DNA from: Henricia sp. BOLD:AAB3569
Lineage: Eukaryota > Echinodermata > Asteroidea > Spinulosida > Echinasteridae
Reading direction: 5' to 3'
Assembly (NCBI GenBank): GCA_037783545.1
Contig: JBBELK010000315.1
Coordinates: 62,001-126,000, forward strand
DNA length: 64,000 bases
Shown here: piece after piece, positions 28,001 to 43,000 of the stretch
Layout of the letters: every line of letters begins with the position of its first letter
How positions within the stretch are numbered: the first letter of the stretch is position 1
Program-made: the position numbers and the translations under genes
Notes under the pieces: generated by a model
What the model was told of the DNA's origin: nothing
What the model saw: the letters and a program-made list of their open reading frames with translations, nothing else
Database searches by the model: none

Positions 28001-31000
28001 ATCATGCAAGGTGTGATGAGTCGGGGAAACAAGGAATCGAGGTTAAACACGTGTCGACCCATATTGAACGCCACCTTTATTTACAATCACATGCATACAT
28101 CGCGACGGCTGGTAATGCGTATAGCCCAACATTTGTCTCTTTTGTTAATTTTAAACATTTCTAGTTAATTACATGACATTTTGAAAATTTTTTTTCACAA
28201 CGACCATCGAAAAATTATTGTCAAGGATGCTAGATTGCTACATTATGTAAACAGTAAGCTGGTGTGTCCCTTTAAAGTGGTATACCGTCGTTATTTTTTA
28301 TAGTTATGTTTTATAGACGATTTTGTGAAAAATGTTCCAACTAACCCCACTCCCCCTACATGCAGTGAGACCTACATACCCTACCCCAGTAGTACAAACA
28401 CTCAAGATGGTACATGTACAACTGGTAATCCAAATTGCTGAGGCTGTTGTTGTTGTTGTATATTTTATGGCATCTTCGGCAACTAAGGCCCTTTATGCCA
28501 TCAACTATACGGTTTTACTAGCTTTAACTATACTATTATCAACTTGAGATGACGAAGAAGGAGTTGCAGTTTTAGAAGTGGGAGGAAAACCCCCAGAGGA
28601 AAACCCACGCGGTCAAGTAGGGACTGCAAACCCAATCCACATACACGCCCCGGGTTCGAACCCGGGACCCCAGAGGTGAAAGGCGAGGAAAGAACCAGTA
28701 CGCCAACCCGACAATTGAACCTATTACCATGATGGCCATTATTGCACATGCTCCATAACCACAAGGTTTCCCAGGGTCCTAATATACTATCCCTTGTAAT
28801 ACTGCTGATGCAATGCCTGTGTACATTTGGAATGCCAGGATATACAATGTATTAATACATGAAGCTGTACACAAAAGGCTATTGGACATAAATTACCCCT
28901 CACACCATTGGGGTGCAGTTGTGGGGCGGGGTCAGGGCAGTTGGGGAGAGGGATGTGTGCACAGCACAGATTTCTATTAACTGCTACATGTAGATAAGAA
29001 ACAACTGTTATTGAATGGCACATCACTGTAACTGGTTTCAGGCGGTTTGTAACGCGCGATCGTCACATAACATGCGCGATCGTCACAAACATTGAGAAAG
29101 TGCGCATGTGGGAGGTTTTACGTGTAACTCAATGGGGAAGTGCCCAAAACCATCGACGCACACATCGACAGCAACTGATCAGTTGAGTTGCCTCCAGTTG
29201 CAATGTCGATGTACGCTAGGCTTAAAGGGCCCCTTATTTAGGATTTTTATCAATGAAATCTATGCTTTAAAACCACTCTACTCAGTTAAAGTCATAAAAA
29301 TCCTATTTGGAGCTTGCTTTAGGGGTTAAAACAAAGGTTTTTAGTTTTTATGCTAATGAAAATATGCATATTCATGACCAAGGTCACGATGTCACAAGAG
29401 GCAAACACAGACAAATCACATTCAACTGTGCACAAAAGATTCCATTTTTTTTCTCAATTTTCTTGAAACTTTTATAATCCATGGCTGTTTGAGTTTGTTT
29501 TACATGTTGCCTGCTGTAAGCCATGACAAAACTGGGGGTAGAAACTGCAGCAATTTGCCACAAGTCCAACTTGAAGTCTTATGTTTTTTCTTAACTTTCC
29601 CTTCTGTCTTCCTTACGTGATGCACTCCGAACAGCGCCCTTTGTCTGTGATTTATTGCAATGAAATCTTCAAAGTTGAAAAAGGCCACCTTTTATTGATT
29701 TTACATCCAAACGAACAATAGCATGTCTTGCTGAACAACTAATCCGTCATTATGAAGCAAAGCTTAGGCATAAAGTTGTTTAGCACATGTAACAGTTTGT
29801 TTAGCATCATCACAAAGTGCACAATTCATGCACTGAATGACCCCTACCATGGCAATCTCAGAACTGTTTTAATTTTGGTGAAAAAAGCTAATATTTGTGC
29901 AACAAATACTACATTTGTGCAACAGTGTTCTTTTTCTTTCATTTGAAAGTATTTTCCTACGAGGAAATTCCACAAACCACATTGTCTTACGTACTTAGTC
30001 TAAGTCCGTATGTTTGTTTTATCTCCATTCTTACAGGAAATTACGTTTGGTTAATTCACTTAAAGACAGACTACGTACATTATTGGAAAAGTTTTTAAAA
30101 TAAGAAAGACAACATTACATACATGTAACTAAAGAATAGGCCTACTGTATGACATGAATGATAGCATTACATACATGTACATGTTATGTACGGTGCAATG
30201 TACCAGTACATGTACCTTAGAAAACCGTAAAAATCCATGCATACATTGTACATGTAGGCCCTAGTTTTTTGTCAAAATGTACATGTACTGCAAATAATGT
30301 ATAAGGCTTTAACACCCTGTTTACACTTGATCCCGAGCTCAGGGTCGAACACCAAGCTCAGGATCAGCCCCGGATCACAACTGAGTGTAAATGCTCTCGG
30401 AACCAAATTGGCTCCGGATCAGACGCCCAGATTTTGGTCTCGCGTTGGCGGAGGGTTCGATCCCGAACTCGGGATCAGTTTGCGGTTACATGTAGATTTA
30501 TAAGCAATTATTCTTTACCGCAACCTGCCACATCCGCTCCACCGGCGTACATGTACACATGTAGCGGGGGAAAAGCCCGCGAAATTGAAGTGGCCTTGTA
30601 CACTGTACACTTTATGCACAACCCATGCACACATTGATCAGTACATGCACACACTAGAGCATGACCTTTGACTGCAACTTCTGGCACAGCGCTCGAGATC
30701 AACTACAGAATGTAAACGCGGCACTCGGGATCATTGCGGTTAACACTGACGCATTCTTATCAGGGGACCAATCTTGATCCCGAGCTCGGGACCAGTGTAA
30801 ACACGGTGTAACATGGCGTGCATGCATGTGCTGTGTGTTTATTTTTGCAGGCTTTAATGACAGATACAAGTGAAATTGACTGGGATCATTTCATACATGT
30901 TCATGCTGTGGCAAAGTTTTGCAAAACATTTCGGCCATTTTATGGTTAGTTTCCTACATGTACAAATGACATACCGGTACATACATGTACAAGTTCAATA

Positions 31001-34000
31001 AAAAAAAACATAATAGCGCAGGCTAACATGTACCTGCCATGCCTGCCATGCCTGCCCAGGGACCACTGCCCATTGACAAGTGGATGCCATGCGTGACCAT
31101 GGAATATCAAAAAGACCCCCCAAATAAGTGTTTGCAGGGTCTGAAAATTCACCCATAACAAGTACAGCAAGCATCAGTATCTATCATTTAAAGGCCCTGT
31201 AGATGATCTGTTTTTGAGCGATTCTGCGAATAAAACCATTATAAATCATAAGAAAGACATCAACAAACTCATCCGAAGAAATTTCAGCTTTGTCAAATGT
31301 ACCACGTTTAAAAAAAACATGAAAATCCATATGCATTTTCCTGGTCTTGGCGGGGTGTTTCAAATATTCGTTCTCAGTTGATCGGGTACTATCTGTGGCT
31401 TGCGTCATGCACTCTGTGGCGCACATACTGCGTGTGCGCGCGATCCATAAAAATGCATCGCGTTGGAACACACACACGTAGTACACAGCGCCCATGCATT
31501 TTGGTACGCGTAGATGCGAACCAAAAATAAGTAAATCGTTTGCAAACGATCTAAATAATTTCATCTTTACGGATTATTTTCTTGTAAAATTATATCATTT
31601 TGAGCGAAAACCTTTCATTGGATAGTTGCTATTAATTCAATCTTTACTTTCAGAACTTTTCCCCTGTAAACTCGTTGATTACTTTTTGGGGTCATTGCAA
31701 ATGATCCACTGGGCCTTTAAAACAAGTATCAAGGAGATTTTGGTCTTGCGTTGGCGGAGGGTTCGATCCCGAACTCGGGATCAGTTTGCGGTTACACCAT
31801 GTACATGTAGATTTATAAGCAATTATTCTTTACCGCAACCTGCCACATCCGCTCCACCGGCGTAGCGGGGGAAAAGCCCGCGAAATTGAAGTGGCCTTGT
31901 ACACGTTGTACACTGTACACTTTATGCACAACCCATGCACACATTGATCAGTACATGCACACACAGAGCATGACCTTTGACTGCAACTTCTGGCACAGCG
32001 CTCGAGATCAACTACAGAATGTAAACGCGGCACTCGGGATCATTGCGGTTAACACTGACGCATTCTTATCAGGGGACCAATCTTGATCCCGAGCTCGGGA
32101 CCAGTGTAAACACGGTGTAACATGGCGTGCATGCATGTGCTGTGTGTTTATTTTTGCAGGCTTTAATGACAGATACAAGTGAAATTGACTGGGATCATTT
32201 CATACATGTTCATGCTGTGGCAAAGTTTTGCAAAACATTTCGGCCATTTTATGGTTAGTTTCCTACATGTACAAATGACATACCGGTACATACATGTACA
32301 AGTTCAATAAAAAAAAACATAATAGCGCAGGCTAACATGTACCTGCCATGCCTGCCCAGGGACCACTGCCCATTGACAAGTGGATGCCATGCGTGACCAT
32401 GGAATATCAAAAAGACCCCCCAAATAAGTGTTTGCAGGGTCTGAAAATTCACCCATAACAAGTACAGCAAGCATCAGTATCTATCCTTTAAAGGCCCTGT
32501 AGATGATCTGTTTTTGAGCGATTCTGCGAATAAAACCATTATAAATCATAAGAAAGACATCAACAAACTCATCCGAAGAAATTTCAGCTTTGTCAAATGT
32601 ACCACGTTTAAAAAAACCATGAAAATCCATATGCATTTTCCTGGTCTTGGCGGGGTGTTTCAAATATTCGTTCTCAGTTGATCGGGTACTATCTGTGGCT
32701 TGCGTCATGCACTCTGTGGCGCACATACTGCGTGTGCGCGCGATCCATAAAAATGCATCGCGTTGGAACACGCACACGTAGTACACAGCGCCCATGCATT
32801 TTGGTACGCGTAGATGCGAACCAAAAATAAGTAAATCGTTTGCAAACGATCTAAATAATTTCATCTTTACGGATTATTTTCTTGTAAAATTATATCATTT
32901 TGAGCGAAAACCTTTCATTGGATAGTTGCTATTAATTCAATCTTTACTTTCAGAACTTTTCCCCTGTAAACTCGTCGATTACTTTTTGGGGTCATTGCAA
33001 ATGATCCACTGGGCCTTTAAAACAAGTATCAAGGATATTTTATACATGTACCCCTATAGGCGTGTTCCCATTGGACTTCTTTTTCCGCGCCCTCGCGGAA
33101 ACCTTCCGTGACTCCCTGTAAACATTCCTTCCTGTAAATCTCCCGTGCATTCGCGAGCGGAAAATTTAGCTACTTCGCTGGCCATATGTGGTCAATTGAG
33201 GGCGTGGTTTACATAACCTTTGACCTACATGTAACAGGATGTTTGACATGCCATGCGATGCACATACATGTATTGGCGCGAAATTATTAATTGTGTGCAT
33301 GCTGTACGAAACCAATCAAATTTCGAACAACTTCGATTAGGCAAAATTTAAAAAAATACATGTTTCTCGTCCCCTCCCGCTTCCTTTTTTGAGGCCGCCT
33401 GGATTTATTTTTTATTTTTTATTTCCAAAAAATGAGACAAAAATATTAAAAACTACAACAAATCTGTCGGAAAATAAATACTTGCGAGTTCGAAGTCTTC
33501 TATGTAGACTCTCTCGGTGACTTTCTACATCGTGTAGCTACTGTATCATCGCTAAATATGTCTTCGCACGAGTCTATTTACCTGCAACGGCCTAGAAATC
33601 TCTAATGGCAGTCATCTTGAAAAATAAAAATTAAAAAATAAAAAGCCCCTCTTCCTCCTTTTTTTTGAAAACCCGGACGAGAAACATGTTTTATTTTTTA
33701 CTCGGCCTTAAACTTGCCATTATATTTGCAAAGAAAAGGGCATGAAAAAACCTCTACAAAAAAACACATTCGGTGGTCCAGGCTGTCCAGTGAAATCTTC
33801 AGCAGAAAATGAGAGATGGTATCCAAAGCAAAAAGCTGCCAAGTGAAGAGGGAATCGAATTGTTCCCGACAAAGTCGTGAGTCTCGCGCGATAGTCATGA
33901 TAGTGAACGGCTGGTAAAGCGCATGTACGTAACTGGACTATTGACCGTTTTTGTTAATTTTAAGCTTTTGTGATTAATTACGGGATATTTTGATGATCTT

Positions 34001-37000
34001 TTTTCACAAGGACCATCAAAAAATTATTGTCAAGGATGCTGGCATGCTGCATCACTAAATTATGTAAACATTAGGCCTGTCCGGCACTGCAGCTGATACA
34101 GCGTAAGGTGATCGCTACATGCATGTACCGATGACTGTGTGCATACTGCGCGATGCTCCCAGCCCGGGGTGATGCTCGCCCAATGCTCGACCGGGGAAAA
34201 CTGAGTGGTGCTGCGCGGTGTAAGAGGAAAACATTCTCTACAGATTTTAAGCCTGGGTACACCATACATGTACATACCTTCTGAGAAGTGGCAATATTAA
34301 GGTATGGTAAAACTTATCCATACATGTAGTAGCCGCCCTTGTTATATCTGGACCGTAATAAAAAAAACTATTTAACAGGTGGCCTCTTTATAAATAGAGG
34401 TTGCATTAGCAATAATAACATGAATAAACACATGCATTTGGGACCAAAGATGGGTTGCTACTGTACATGTACCGGTATGTACATAAGTAGGTGACCTTAA
34501 TAGCAGGTTTCACTGTTAAAGGAACACACCGGCTTACTGTTTAGGTAATGTAGCGATCTACATGTAGCATACATGTATTTGACAATAATTTGTTGATGGT
34601 GGTTGCGAAAAAAAAATCAAAATGTCAAAATTAACAAAGAGGCCAAAAGTTGGGCTACATGTACATGTGCTTTACCAGCCGCTCGGCGCTATATTATGTA
34701 TCGTGTGTTTGTAAATTTATAAATGTGGCGTTCGATACGGGTCGATACGTGTTTAACCTCGTTTCCTTGTGTTTCCTGACTCATCACACCTTGCATGATC
34801 CTCCCCAGGTCAGCGCTGACTCAAGAAAGCAACTCGAACGCAACTAGTTGGTTTCTTAAATGTCCGCAATAGGGATATTATTTGTTTATCTCTGCAAAGA
34901 CGCGAAAATCCGAGAGAATGTCTCGTCCATATCAACACCCAGAAACCCTTCTTATGAAACCTGTTGGCAGATTTGTCTACAAATTGGAAAGTACAGTTTT
35001 CGTAGGACATTATTTTCTAACAAGAAGTGAAACCAACTGCGATTGACAAAAGCATCTCGCACTTCGCGCTGGTTTCTACGGCTGGACATAAAACTAATTC
35101 AAAAGAACACGTGATTTATCCAAACCATAAATCATGTGACCCTGATTGTTTTGAAAAATGCTAAAAAAACGGCCAAGTTTGATGGTTTCTTTTCAGGATC
35201 TATTTAGTTTAGTTCGGAAAGACTTTCAGAATAATGTATGGGTCTATTTCGAGCCCAAAATAGCCCAACGAAGCCGGTGTGTTCCCTTAAGTATTTTTCA
35301 GCAGGTTATTAGGTTTGAATCCTGGTGGAGCCAAGTCGTTTTTCACTGCATCCATATTTGAGTCTTTCCACGGTAAAGGGGGCATTTTGACAACACACAC
35401 TATGAGCAAAAACATGTACATGTTCATTGTAACCCCATTGTTAGTAACAATTATGGTGTGTGCCTAATTTCCATTGTTAGATGTTCATAGTGACAGACCA
35501 TATTTTTCAGAAAATACCTTTGTCTGGTCTCAAAATAAAAGAAATTTATAAGTTTCAGTTGTTCTGAAGAGATACGGTAACTTGGGCCCAAAAAGGTTAC
35601 AAACTATACAAATGTACATATAGTGTGACAACATGCCTTTCTAAAAACCCTGTGTACAAATTTCTAATATATGCTCGTAACCGGGACGGCCTAAAATGTA
35701 ACACAAGTATCCGTCCTGGGGCCAATTTCATAAAGCTGTTGAGCAGAAAAATTTGCTTTATAAAAATGGGTTAAAACTCAAAATTGTATCTCAATTCTTA
35801 GCAAGAATAGCATATAAAAAAACACAAGTTGACATGCAATTTCGACCATTAACCCATTTTTATATTAAAAGGAAACAAATTTTGGATTAAGCAAATTTTT
35901 CTGCTAAACAGCTTTATGAAATTGGCCTCTGGTTACGAGCATATATTGGAAATTTGTACACAGGGTTATTAGAAAGGCATGTTGTCACAATATTTGTAAC
36001 CCTTTTTGGGCTTAAATTATCTCTTCAGAACAAAAACTTATTTCTTTTATTTTGAGACCAGTATTTCCTCGAAAATATGGTCTGTGTTGCTATAAAAAAT
36101 GCCCCCTTTATTGTGGAAAGACCCATTTCCCAAACTCATCTGTGTAGACATTTCTATCAAATTAATTTACATGTACCCCTGGCATGCCTGGTGGTCTTTA
36201 CCGTACATGCCGTAGGTCATTATCCCTAAAATTCACCTACTCACTTCCATTTCAGTAAGATTTTCCCCAGTCAACTGCTTGCTGAACATTTTGGGACAAT
36301 GAAAGTGGAATTTAAAATAGGCATTTCAGTTTGTGACCTCATTTCAAAAGGTCAATGAATGATTCACGTAGAATACTAAAATATAATATCATTCCTTTGA
36401 ATGATGAAAATGATCAGTGAAGCATGTTAAGCTTTATTAAATGTACCGTATTATGAATGATTGATAAGCCTGTCGTCTGAATGACGTGACTACATGTATA
36501 CATATGACCACAGTTCCTCAACTGCACAATTTCTGACCATAATGTATGTGGATTTCAGCCAGTTACCGGTACATTCAGGGCATGGTGTAGGCATTGCGAA
36601 CAATTTTTAAAATTACAATGTGCGAAATATCTGCAGTTGGTCCTCAGCAACTGACAGAGATATTCAACAAAATTGATAGGTTGTTGTCTTCATTACAATA
36701 AATTCCATTTATGACAAATGTTGAAAACTTATGAAACACGTATTTCAGTATCAGTTACATTTTGCGTGTAAATTGCGTGCTTAAGACACTTTCTCTGGGG
36801 AAAAGCGGCACGTGTAACGTACATGCACAGAAAATGCCTTCATTATACAGTGCACAAGTCTCGGCACGTACACATTACGCCTTACATTGGTTGCATCCTG
36901 CTTGTTCCAGGAATAAAATCTGTGTCAATATCTTCGCCAATTCCTCAGAGAAGGGCTTGCACTTATGCACAGCTTAGAGTGCACGGAGCAATGTACGTAA

Positions 37001-40000
37001 GTGTGTAGGTTGTGACGTTACCATTGCAATAGGACTGTCAACTGTAATTGCATGTACAGTGTATGTAAAGCTTAGTAAAGTTTTCATAAACTGGATAATC
37101 TATAATGTGCACAGTAATGGGCTGGCATACATACACGTGTACATGTACGGTACATGTTTGTATTTCTGTGGACCCATGTTTTTAACATATACGTACGGTA
37201 CTGTACATGCACGTGCATGATGAGTGGATTTTACAGAATTTTCCTCAAATACATGTAGGTTACTTTTAGAATGTTGTGAATTTAACTGTCTGTACATACC
37301 GGTAAGTACCTCAGGTGTACAATGTACATTGTACACTGTACATATGTACATTCATTTTCTCTGCAAATCTGCATTTTAGACAAATCAGATCTACATGTAT
37401 GTACAATGTACATGTAGGTGTTTACAGTGTTACATATGTATGCGTACATACATGTTCTCTCGATATTGTCTATTCGGGCTTACAATTTATTATTGATTAT
37501 TTTTTTCTGGTATTGAAACCAATGATTCCCCAAAAGTGCCCAAGTGTACTTAGCTTGTACAGTTGTACCGGTAAGCCTGAAGAAACCTGTGAAGAGAAGA
37601 CGATGAAGAAAAGAACAGTGTGAAATTTCAGATTTTTAGCTGATTTCAGCTTTTTAAAAAATGTGCCAAAATTAAATTTCTCCCGACATATTTCAGCTTT
37701 CCCCCCTCATGGGGTACATAAGCGTTGATTTTATTTTCCGCTTCTTTTCTCTACAGTACAGTACATGTACTTGCCACTTGCTAGCGCACGCCATGTGCAA
37801 GCCAGCATTCAGTACAAAATTCCCTTCTCGAAGCCATAAAATGCACCAACTGGGGACATTAATTCATCAAGATGTCAGTGCAACTTAAGCAGGCCCCGAA
37901 CTCCACGCCGATAGGGCTTCGCGCTCGCAATTTCAGCTTCACAAGCAGTTTCAGATTTTTTTACATTTATTTTGGGTTCTCCACTCACACCCCAACTAGA
38001 GGTGGCAGGAAAACCCCTACACAGATCTGTATAGATCTAGAGAAAACCCACAGAATCAAGCACTGATTGAGAACCCAATCCACATACCGGTACGTACATG
38101 TACTGACTCGGACAGGATTCGAACCAGGGTCACAGAGGTGGAAGGCAAGGAAAGTACCACTACAGTACCGGTACATGTACGCAAATTAACGTTATTTTGA
38201 TGATATCCGACAGGACTAGTCACATCAACACTTCACTAGTCCGCCATCATTTATTAGTAGTCCTGCAGAAACGTGTACACACATATGATTTCTACATTTT
38301 GGACATTCAATAATTGTGTAGTATTAATCAAATACAAAAAGTAAAATAAAATAAAAAATCCTGCAGCCGATTTCACGTACATTGTACACACTGCTTAAGA
38401 CCACTTGCGCAACTTTTGTATTGTGCAAGTTGCGCTACATTCCTGCAATAATCACACGCAAGCTACATGGTTCTTGTGCCATTTTTAAAAAAGTTTCGCA
38501 AGCTACAGTACATGTACCGGTATGTATGCACTTTTTCGTGAAATCGGCACTTTTTAGTGCCACATCGTTTTGACTGCTTATTGTTTTCCCAACATTGATA
38601 TGTTTACAGGAAAATGTTTTCTTTATATTGCATAAAAACATGTACCGGTATAATGTAGTACCGCATATGTACATTGTACCGGTAGGCCCACTAGCCGGTC
38701 AGACTACCAACATACATGTATGGCAATTACTAGTACTAGTCCCTAAAACCACTAGCCTCGGCTTGAAATTAACAGAGGCCACGGAGGCCATTGCCTCTGT
38801 TGCCCCTGCTCTTGGCCGTGGTGCCCTTTTGCAATCCTCCCAATACTTTTTAATTTTCCAATGGAAGTGCCCTTTTTAAACTCCAAAAGACGACTCCAAA
38901 AACAGAAATGGCAGTGCCCTTTCAGTGACGAATTTCAAGCCCATCAAATAAATGGGACTACTGTTAATTTCGACCCCTGCATACAAAAGTCACGAAAATA
39001 CGTGCCTTTTAGTTTTCAGCATACCAGTGCGGTACATGTAGGGTAGTTATAACATTTAAGGGCACTGTGTTTACAGCTGAACTTTTGGGTAAAGTTCAGG
39101 CAGTCTATTCTTAACATGGGTATTGTTATTGAGCCTCATGAAAACACTGCATACCCTATCAATCGCGGCAACTCACAAACATTTTTGTTTCTTTTTATAT
39201 CGCAGGAGTGATTTTTATTGCAGTAAAGACCCGTTTTGTTCTGTAAAACGCTTTAATACAAAAAAGAAATCCTAAAAGTACATGTAACACATACAGTAGG
39301 CCTACATGTACTGGTACTGTACTTGAAGGATTTGAAACCACTATAACCACAGTGTAATTTGTTTGGTATGCCTGCTATTTGTTTTGCCAAAGTGTACACT
39401 GTACACGTGCACCAAACATTGTACACGTGCACCATACCTATGTGGGTCTGTCCACAGTAATGGGGTACATTTGAAAAGTAAGTCAATAATTCCTTTCAGA
39501 TGTCTTTAGTTTATCTCAGAATTAAAGAAATGTCCTTGTTTTGTTCTCAGGAGATAACTTTTGCCCAAAAAGGTAAAAAATTTCTGCCACAACATACATT
39601 TTTGAAAAGCTTGTGTACAAATTTTCCTATTACGTAGGTAAACGTGGACAGACCATTTTGTGACATTTTTTTCCGTCTTTGTTACACGCGTAATAGGAAA
39701 ATTTGTGCACGGGGTTTTCAGAAATGTATGTTGTAGGACTATTTTTCTTACTCCTTGGTGAAAAAGTTATTTCCTCAGTTTAGCTTGATAATTTAAAGAT
39801 AAAATTAAGACATTTGAAGTGAACACGGACCTAAGATCTTGAATGTTACAGAAATGTACCCCATTACTGTGGACAGACCCATGTACATGTACAAAGCATG
39901 GCATTTCCAGGTTACCGTATTAGAATTTGTGTAAATATTTTTGTAAGGTAACTAGACGCCACTCGTTGGTATACTACATGTAGACGGCATAGCAGCGAGG

Positions 40001-43000
40001 CACCAGGCCATGCGTGGCGCATATAAAAGCCGGTGCACGGGGCGCACGTGGGTACTCTCACTGTAGCCACTCTGGGGACACTCACTCTCAAGGTAGTCAG
40101 TCTAGTCATCAGTGCAGTCGACTTTAATACTCCCCGAAAACAGCCCTTTAGTTTGTGTGTGCAGCAGGGGTCGAAATTAACCTGAATTTCATGCTGGTCA
40201 TAAAGGACCAGTAGATAGAGAACTCTACTGGTCCTGCTGAAAATTTGGTGGTCAACCGGTGCTTTTTAAAATGACACCGAGATACTGCAACACTTTCTGG
40301 TTTCAGGTCATTAAAGGCACAGGCTCGTCAGCAATGCGCGCCCGCCAAATGTGTGCCACGCAATACGCAGCTCCATAGCAAAGGCATGGAGCTGCGTGTT
40401 TCGAGCACGAATTTGGCGGGCGCGCATTGCTGACGAGCCTGTGCCTTTAAGTGCAGGATGGATGGGATTTCTATTTGATCCAACACTGGAGAGATCAGAG
40501 ATATAAATGTATCTGAAAAAGTCTAAGCGATCAGGAATTGTTTGTGGTAACCAGGAATTATTTGCAAACTGAAAACTACTGTAAATTCTTTAAGATTGGG
40601 TTTCGTTCAAACGTTCAGCAAGACCGGTTTTTCAATTTTTTCCCGGTTAACTGTTTAAACGTCCCATCCCTAATCCCTAAAGCAGAGATTTGAGAAGTAT
40701 TAACGAGATCAGAGATCTGTACTTTGTATGTGAATTACCGTAAGGAGGAACAAGTTATAACGCCTACATGTATATCTTGTACACCACCTCAGAAGGCTAG
40801 AATTAGCAGACACCTAATTACACTGTAGGCGTCCATAGGCATCACCTAAATAGGCCATGTACACCACCTGGATAGGTCCACACCATTATGAAGAAGACAT
40901 GAAGAAGAGATTAAAAATGGGTCCGACTATTGTACATGTAGATGAGTATCCCTTGTGTACGTATCTATTAATCGAGTCCTGGTCTACTGGCCTCCCATTC
41001 CAACCCATTATCTTCCCCACGTGAGCTTTTGGCCTTTCAAGGATCCCGTAGGGACCCAAGCTGGTTCTCCCTCGTCGCCTGGTGGCAGACTGCACTGAAA
41101 CGGGCCTGTTCCCCTAGCCTTCTCAGTTAGACCGCTCACTGACGTCGGCTAGAAACGCCTGCGGTTGGCCGTCATCAAAGGGAAAAACGACACAGTACAT
41201 GTACATGTACCAATCGTAGGGAAAACCTGAGGGAGTACCGGTATACCACTTCCTACACATGTGTAGCTCACCTCCGTGGTAGAGCTTCTGCCTGGTGAGT
41301 CGGAGGTCTTGGATTAAAATCCTGATAAGACCCATACATGTATGATATACATGTAGTATACATGTACAGGTACATGTACCTAAGTTACATACGAGATATT
41401 GTGTTCGTTACTATACCCAGTTGCACTCCCATGCAACACCGAGGAAAATTTGGTTCGTAGATCTAGACAAACCTAAGGGAGTGTACATGTGTACCACTGT
41501 TAATGCTCAGCTGGCAGAGCATCTGTCCAGTGAGTTTAGGCTCATATAATGTAGGTCTACATGTATGAAATGCTCTCATCCCAAATTTGGTTGTTTCATT
41601 TTCAGTGTTGTAGTCGAGTCACTAGCCTCGAGTCCGAGTCTCGAGTCACAAGCCTCGAGTCCGAGTCTCGAGTCATTAGCCTCGAGTTCAAGTCCGAGTC
41701 ACTTGTTCGCCAAATTAATGAAACTGAATCTGCTATATTTCGTTCACACAATGTTAAATGATGATGTACTCGATGTGCTCCTTGCCGGCCTGGTGGAGCA
41801 GTGTACATATTAACCCGTCGGACTGTTTTTCCCCCCAAGAATCCTGCATTTTAGTCACCGGGTTCGAGTCCGAGTCATTTTCCCAATCAACCGAACCCGC
41901 CGACCAATCACAACAGAGCTAGCAGAGATCACCCACATAGGTCAAAGTGCATTGTTTGCAACAACATCACGCGATGTTCTGCCCCGTACAATTTGTACAG
42001 TGTTGTATGCGATGTTCCGGGTGAATTTTTTGTTTGAAGGCCGGTCGTTTCGTTGTTCAAAGGTACGAAAGCACGTACCGGTATGTCATGATATGACATC
42101 CCTGTATTACTGGCCCTTTACTCGGTGTGTTCTAAGATAACTGTCGACCCTGAAACATGAATATCTTTGAGTTTTCTCCAATGAATCTGTGCTTTTCGTT
42201 GAAAGTTCCATTGGTTTGTGCGTTGTGTTTCGGCATTTTGACGATAGCGTGTGAGCCATAGCAACAATATCCAAGGGGGTGGGGTTAACTGGGCAAAATC
42301 GGAACTATGCATTACAATCGGACTCGAGTCCGAGTCCTGGACTTGAGTACTACGACACTGTTCATTTCTACTGTATGGTGATCACCATAATAATCTGCCA
42401 AGTTCACATGAAGAACAAACGACAAAATATGTTTTTTTTATACATGTAGCTTTCCATAGCAGTCAGAAATCGTGACCAGTTTAACAGGTCCTACGTACAC
42501 ATTGTTGGGTATAGTCTATGCTATGCAAATTGCTAATACATGTAGCCTCAAGGGAAAACGTCTGAAATTCTTCTCACTGGTTGAATTACAGTAATCAGAT
42601 TCAGTTTTACAAAAGTGCAGTGTAATCCCATGTCAGGATAAGTGGGGCACACATTGCATGATATGATGTACATTTTTGTACAGGTATATGGTCTCATTAT
42701 TTTACATACACTGTACAGTACATGTAGGCCTACATGTACATTGTACAGTATCCCTCTTAAAAATTACAGGGGTGTGAAATCTCTGATTTTTAGTGGATTT
42801 CCGCTTTTTTAATGAGCGTGCCAGAATTTATTTTCCGCTTTTTTGTTTTGCACTCTGTATTTCATTTTCTGGTTTTTGCCCTACCAACAGGCCATATTTT
42901 TTTACCCAGCATAAACACCGCCCTCAATTGATTCATTTCGTGAAGCAAACTTGTGCAAGTCTAGTCCCCCAAGCAAGTTTTGTGTACGGTATGTAGTGTA

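Larger units (their letters stand above)
30431..31736. repeat. 1.3-kb tandem duplication, copy 1
   Basis: It begins ATTTTGGTCTCGCGTTGGCG inside the CACCC element and ends AACAAGTATCAAGGAG, where the next copy begins. Near-identical to 31737-33036, so the duplication is recent. Confidence 0.92.
31737..33036. repeat. 1.3-kb tandem duplication, copy 2
   Basis: Offset 1306 bp from copy 1. Differences are few: a variable CCATG/ATGCCTGCC count near 31040/32340 and scattered substitutions. It ends AACAAGTATCAAGGAT. Confidence 0.92.
35300..36230 (+). mobile_element. tRNA-headed SINE split by an inserted element
   Basis: The left part (to 35359, B-box-like GGTTTGAATCCTGG, then GAGCCAAGTCGTTTTTCACT) and right part (from 36125, CCCAAACTCAT, TTTCTATCAAATTAATT) are contiguous in the related copy at 56735-56870. 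The interruption is the GAGTC element at 35360-36124. Confidence 0.78.
38205..38979 (-). mobile_element. Relative of the CAGGGGTCGAAATTAA element (minus strand, composite)
   Basis: In reverse it follows parts of 44646-45593 (AGGCTAGTGGTTTTAG, GACTAGT, GCCATCAT). It ends with TTAATTTCGACCCCTG at 38964-38979, one perfect terminus. A dispersed repeat at 38771-38960 and a foldback at 38361-38549 are embedded. Confidence 0.55.

Noticed and set aside
30851-32253. Duplicated exon as part of the RFX gene
   Set aside because: Exon 1 and exon 2 already join in frame with gap-free family alignment, and the 94-nt length would shift the frame.
40022-40100. Promoter of a second gene
   Set aside because: Good TATA box but no downstream coding exon or transcript evidence; kept only as a low-confidence site.
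41262-41333. Functional tRNA gene
   Set aside because: Arms do not pair well; a second partial copy lies nearby, consistent with SINE fragments.
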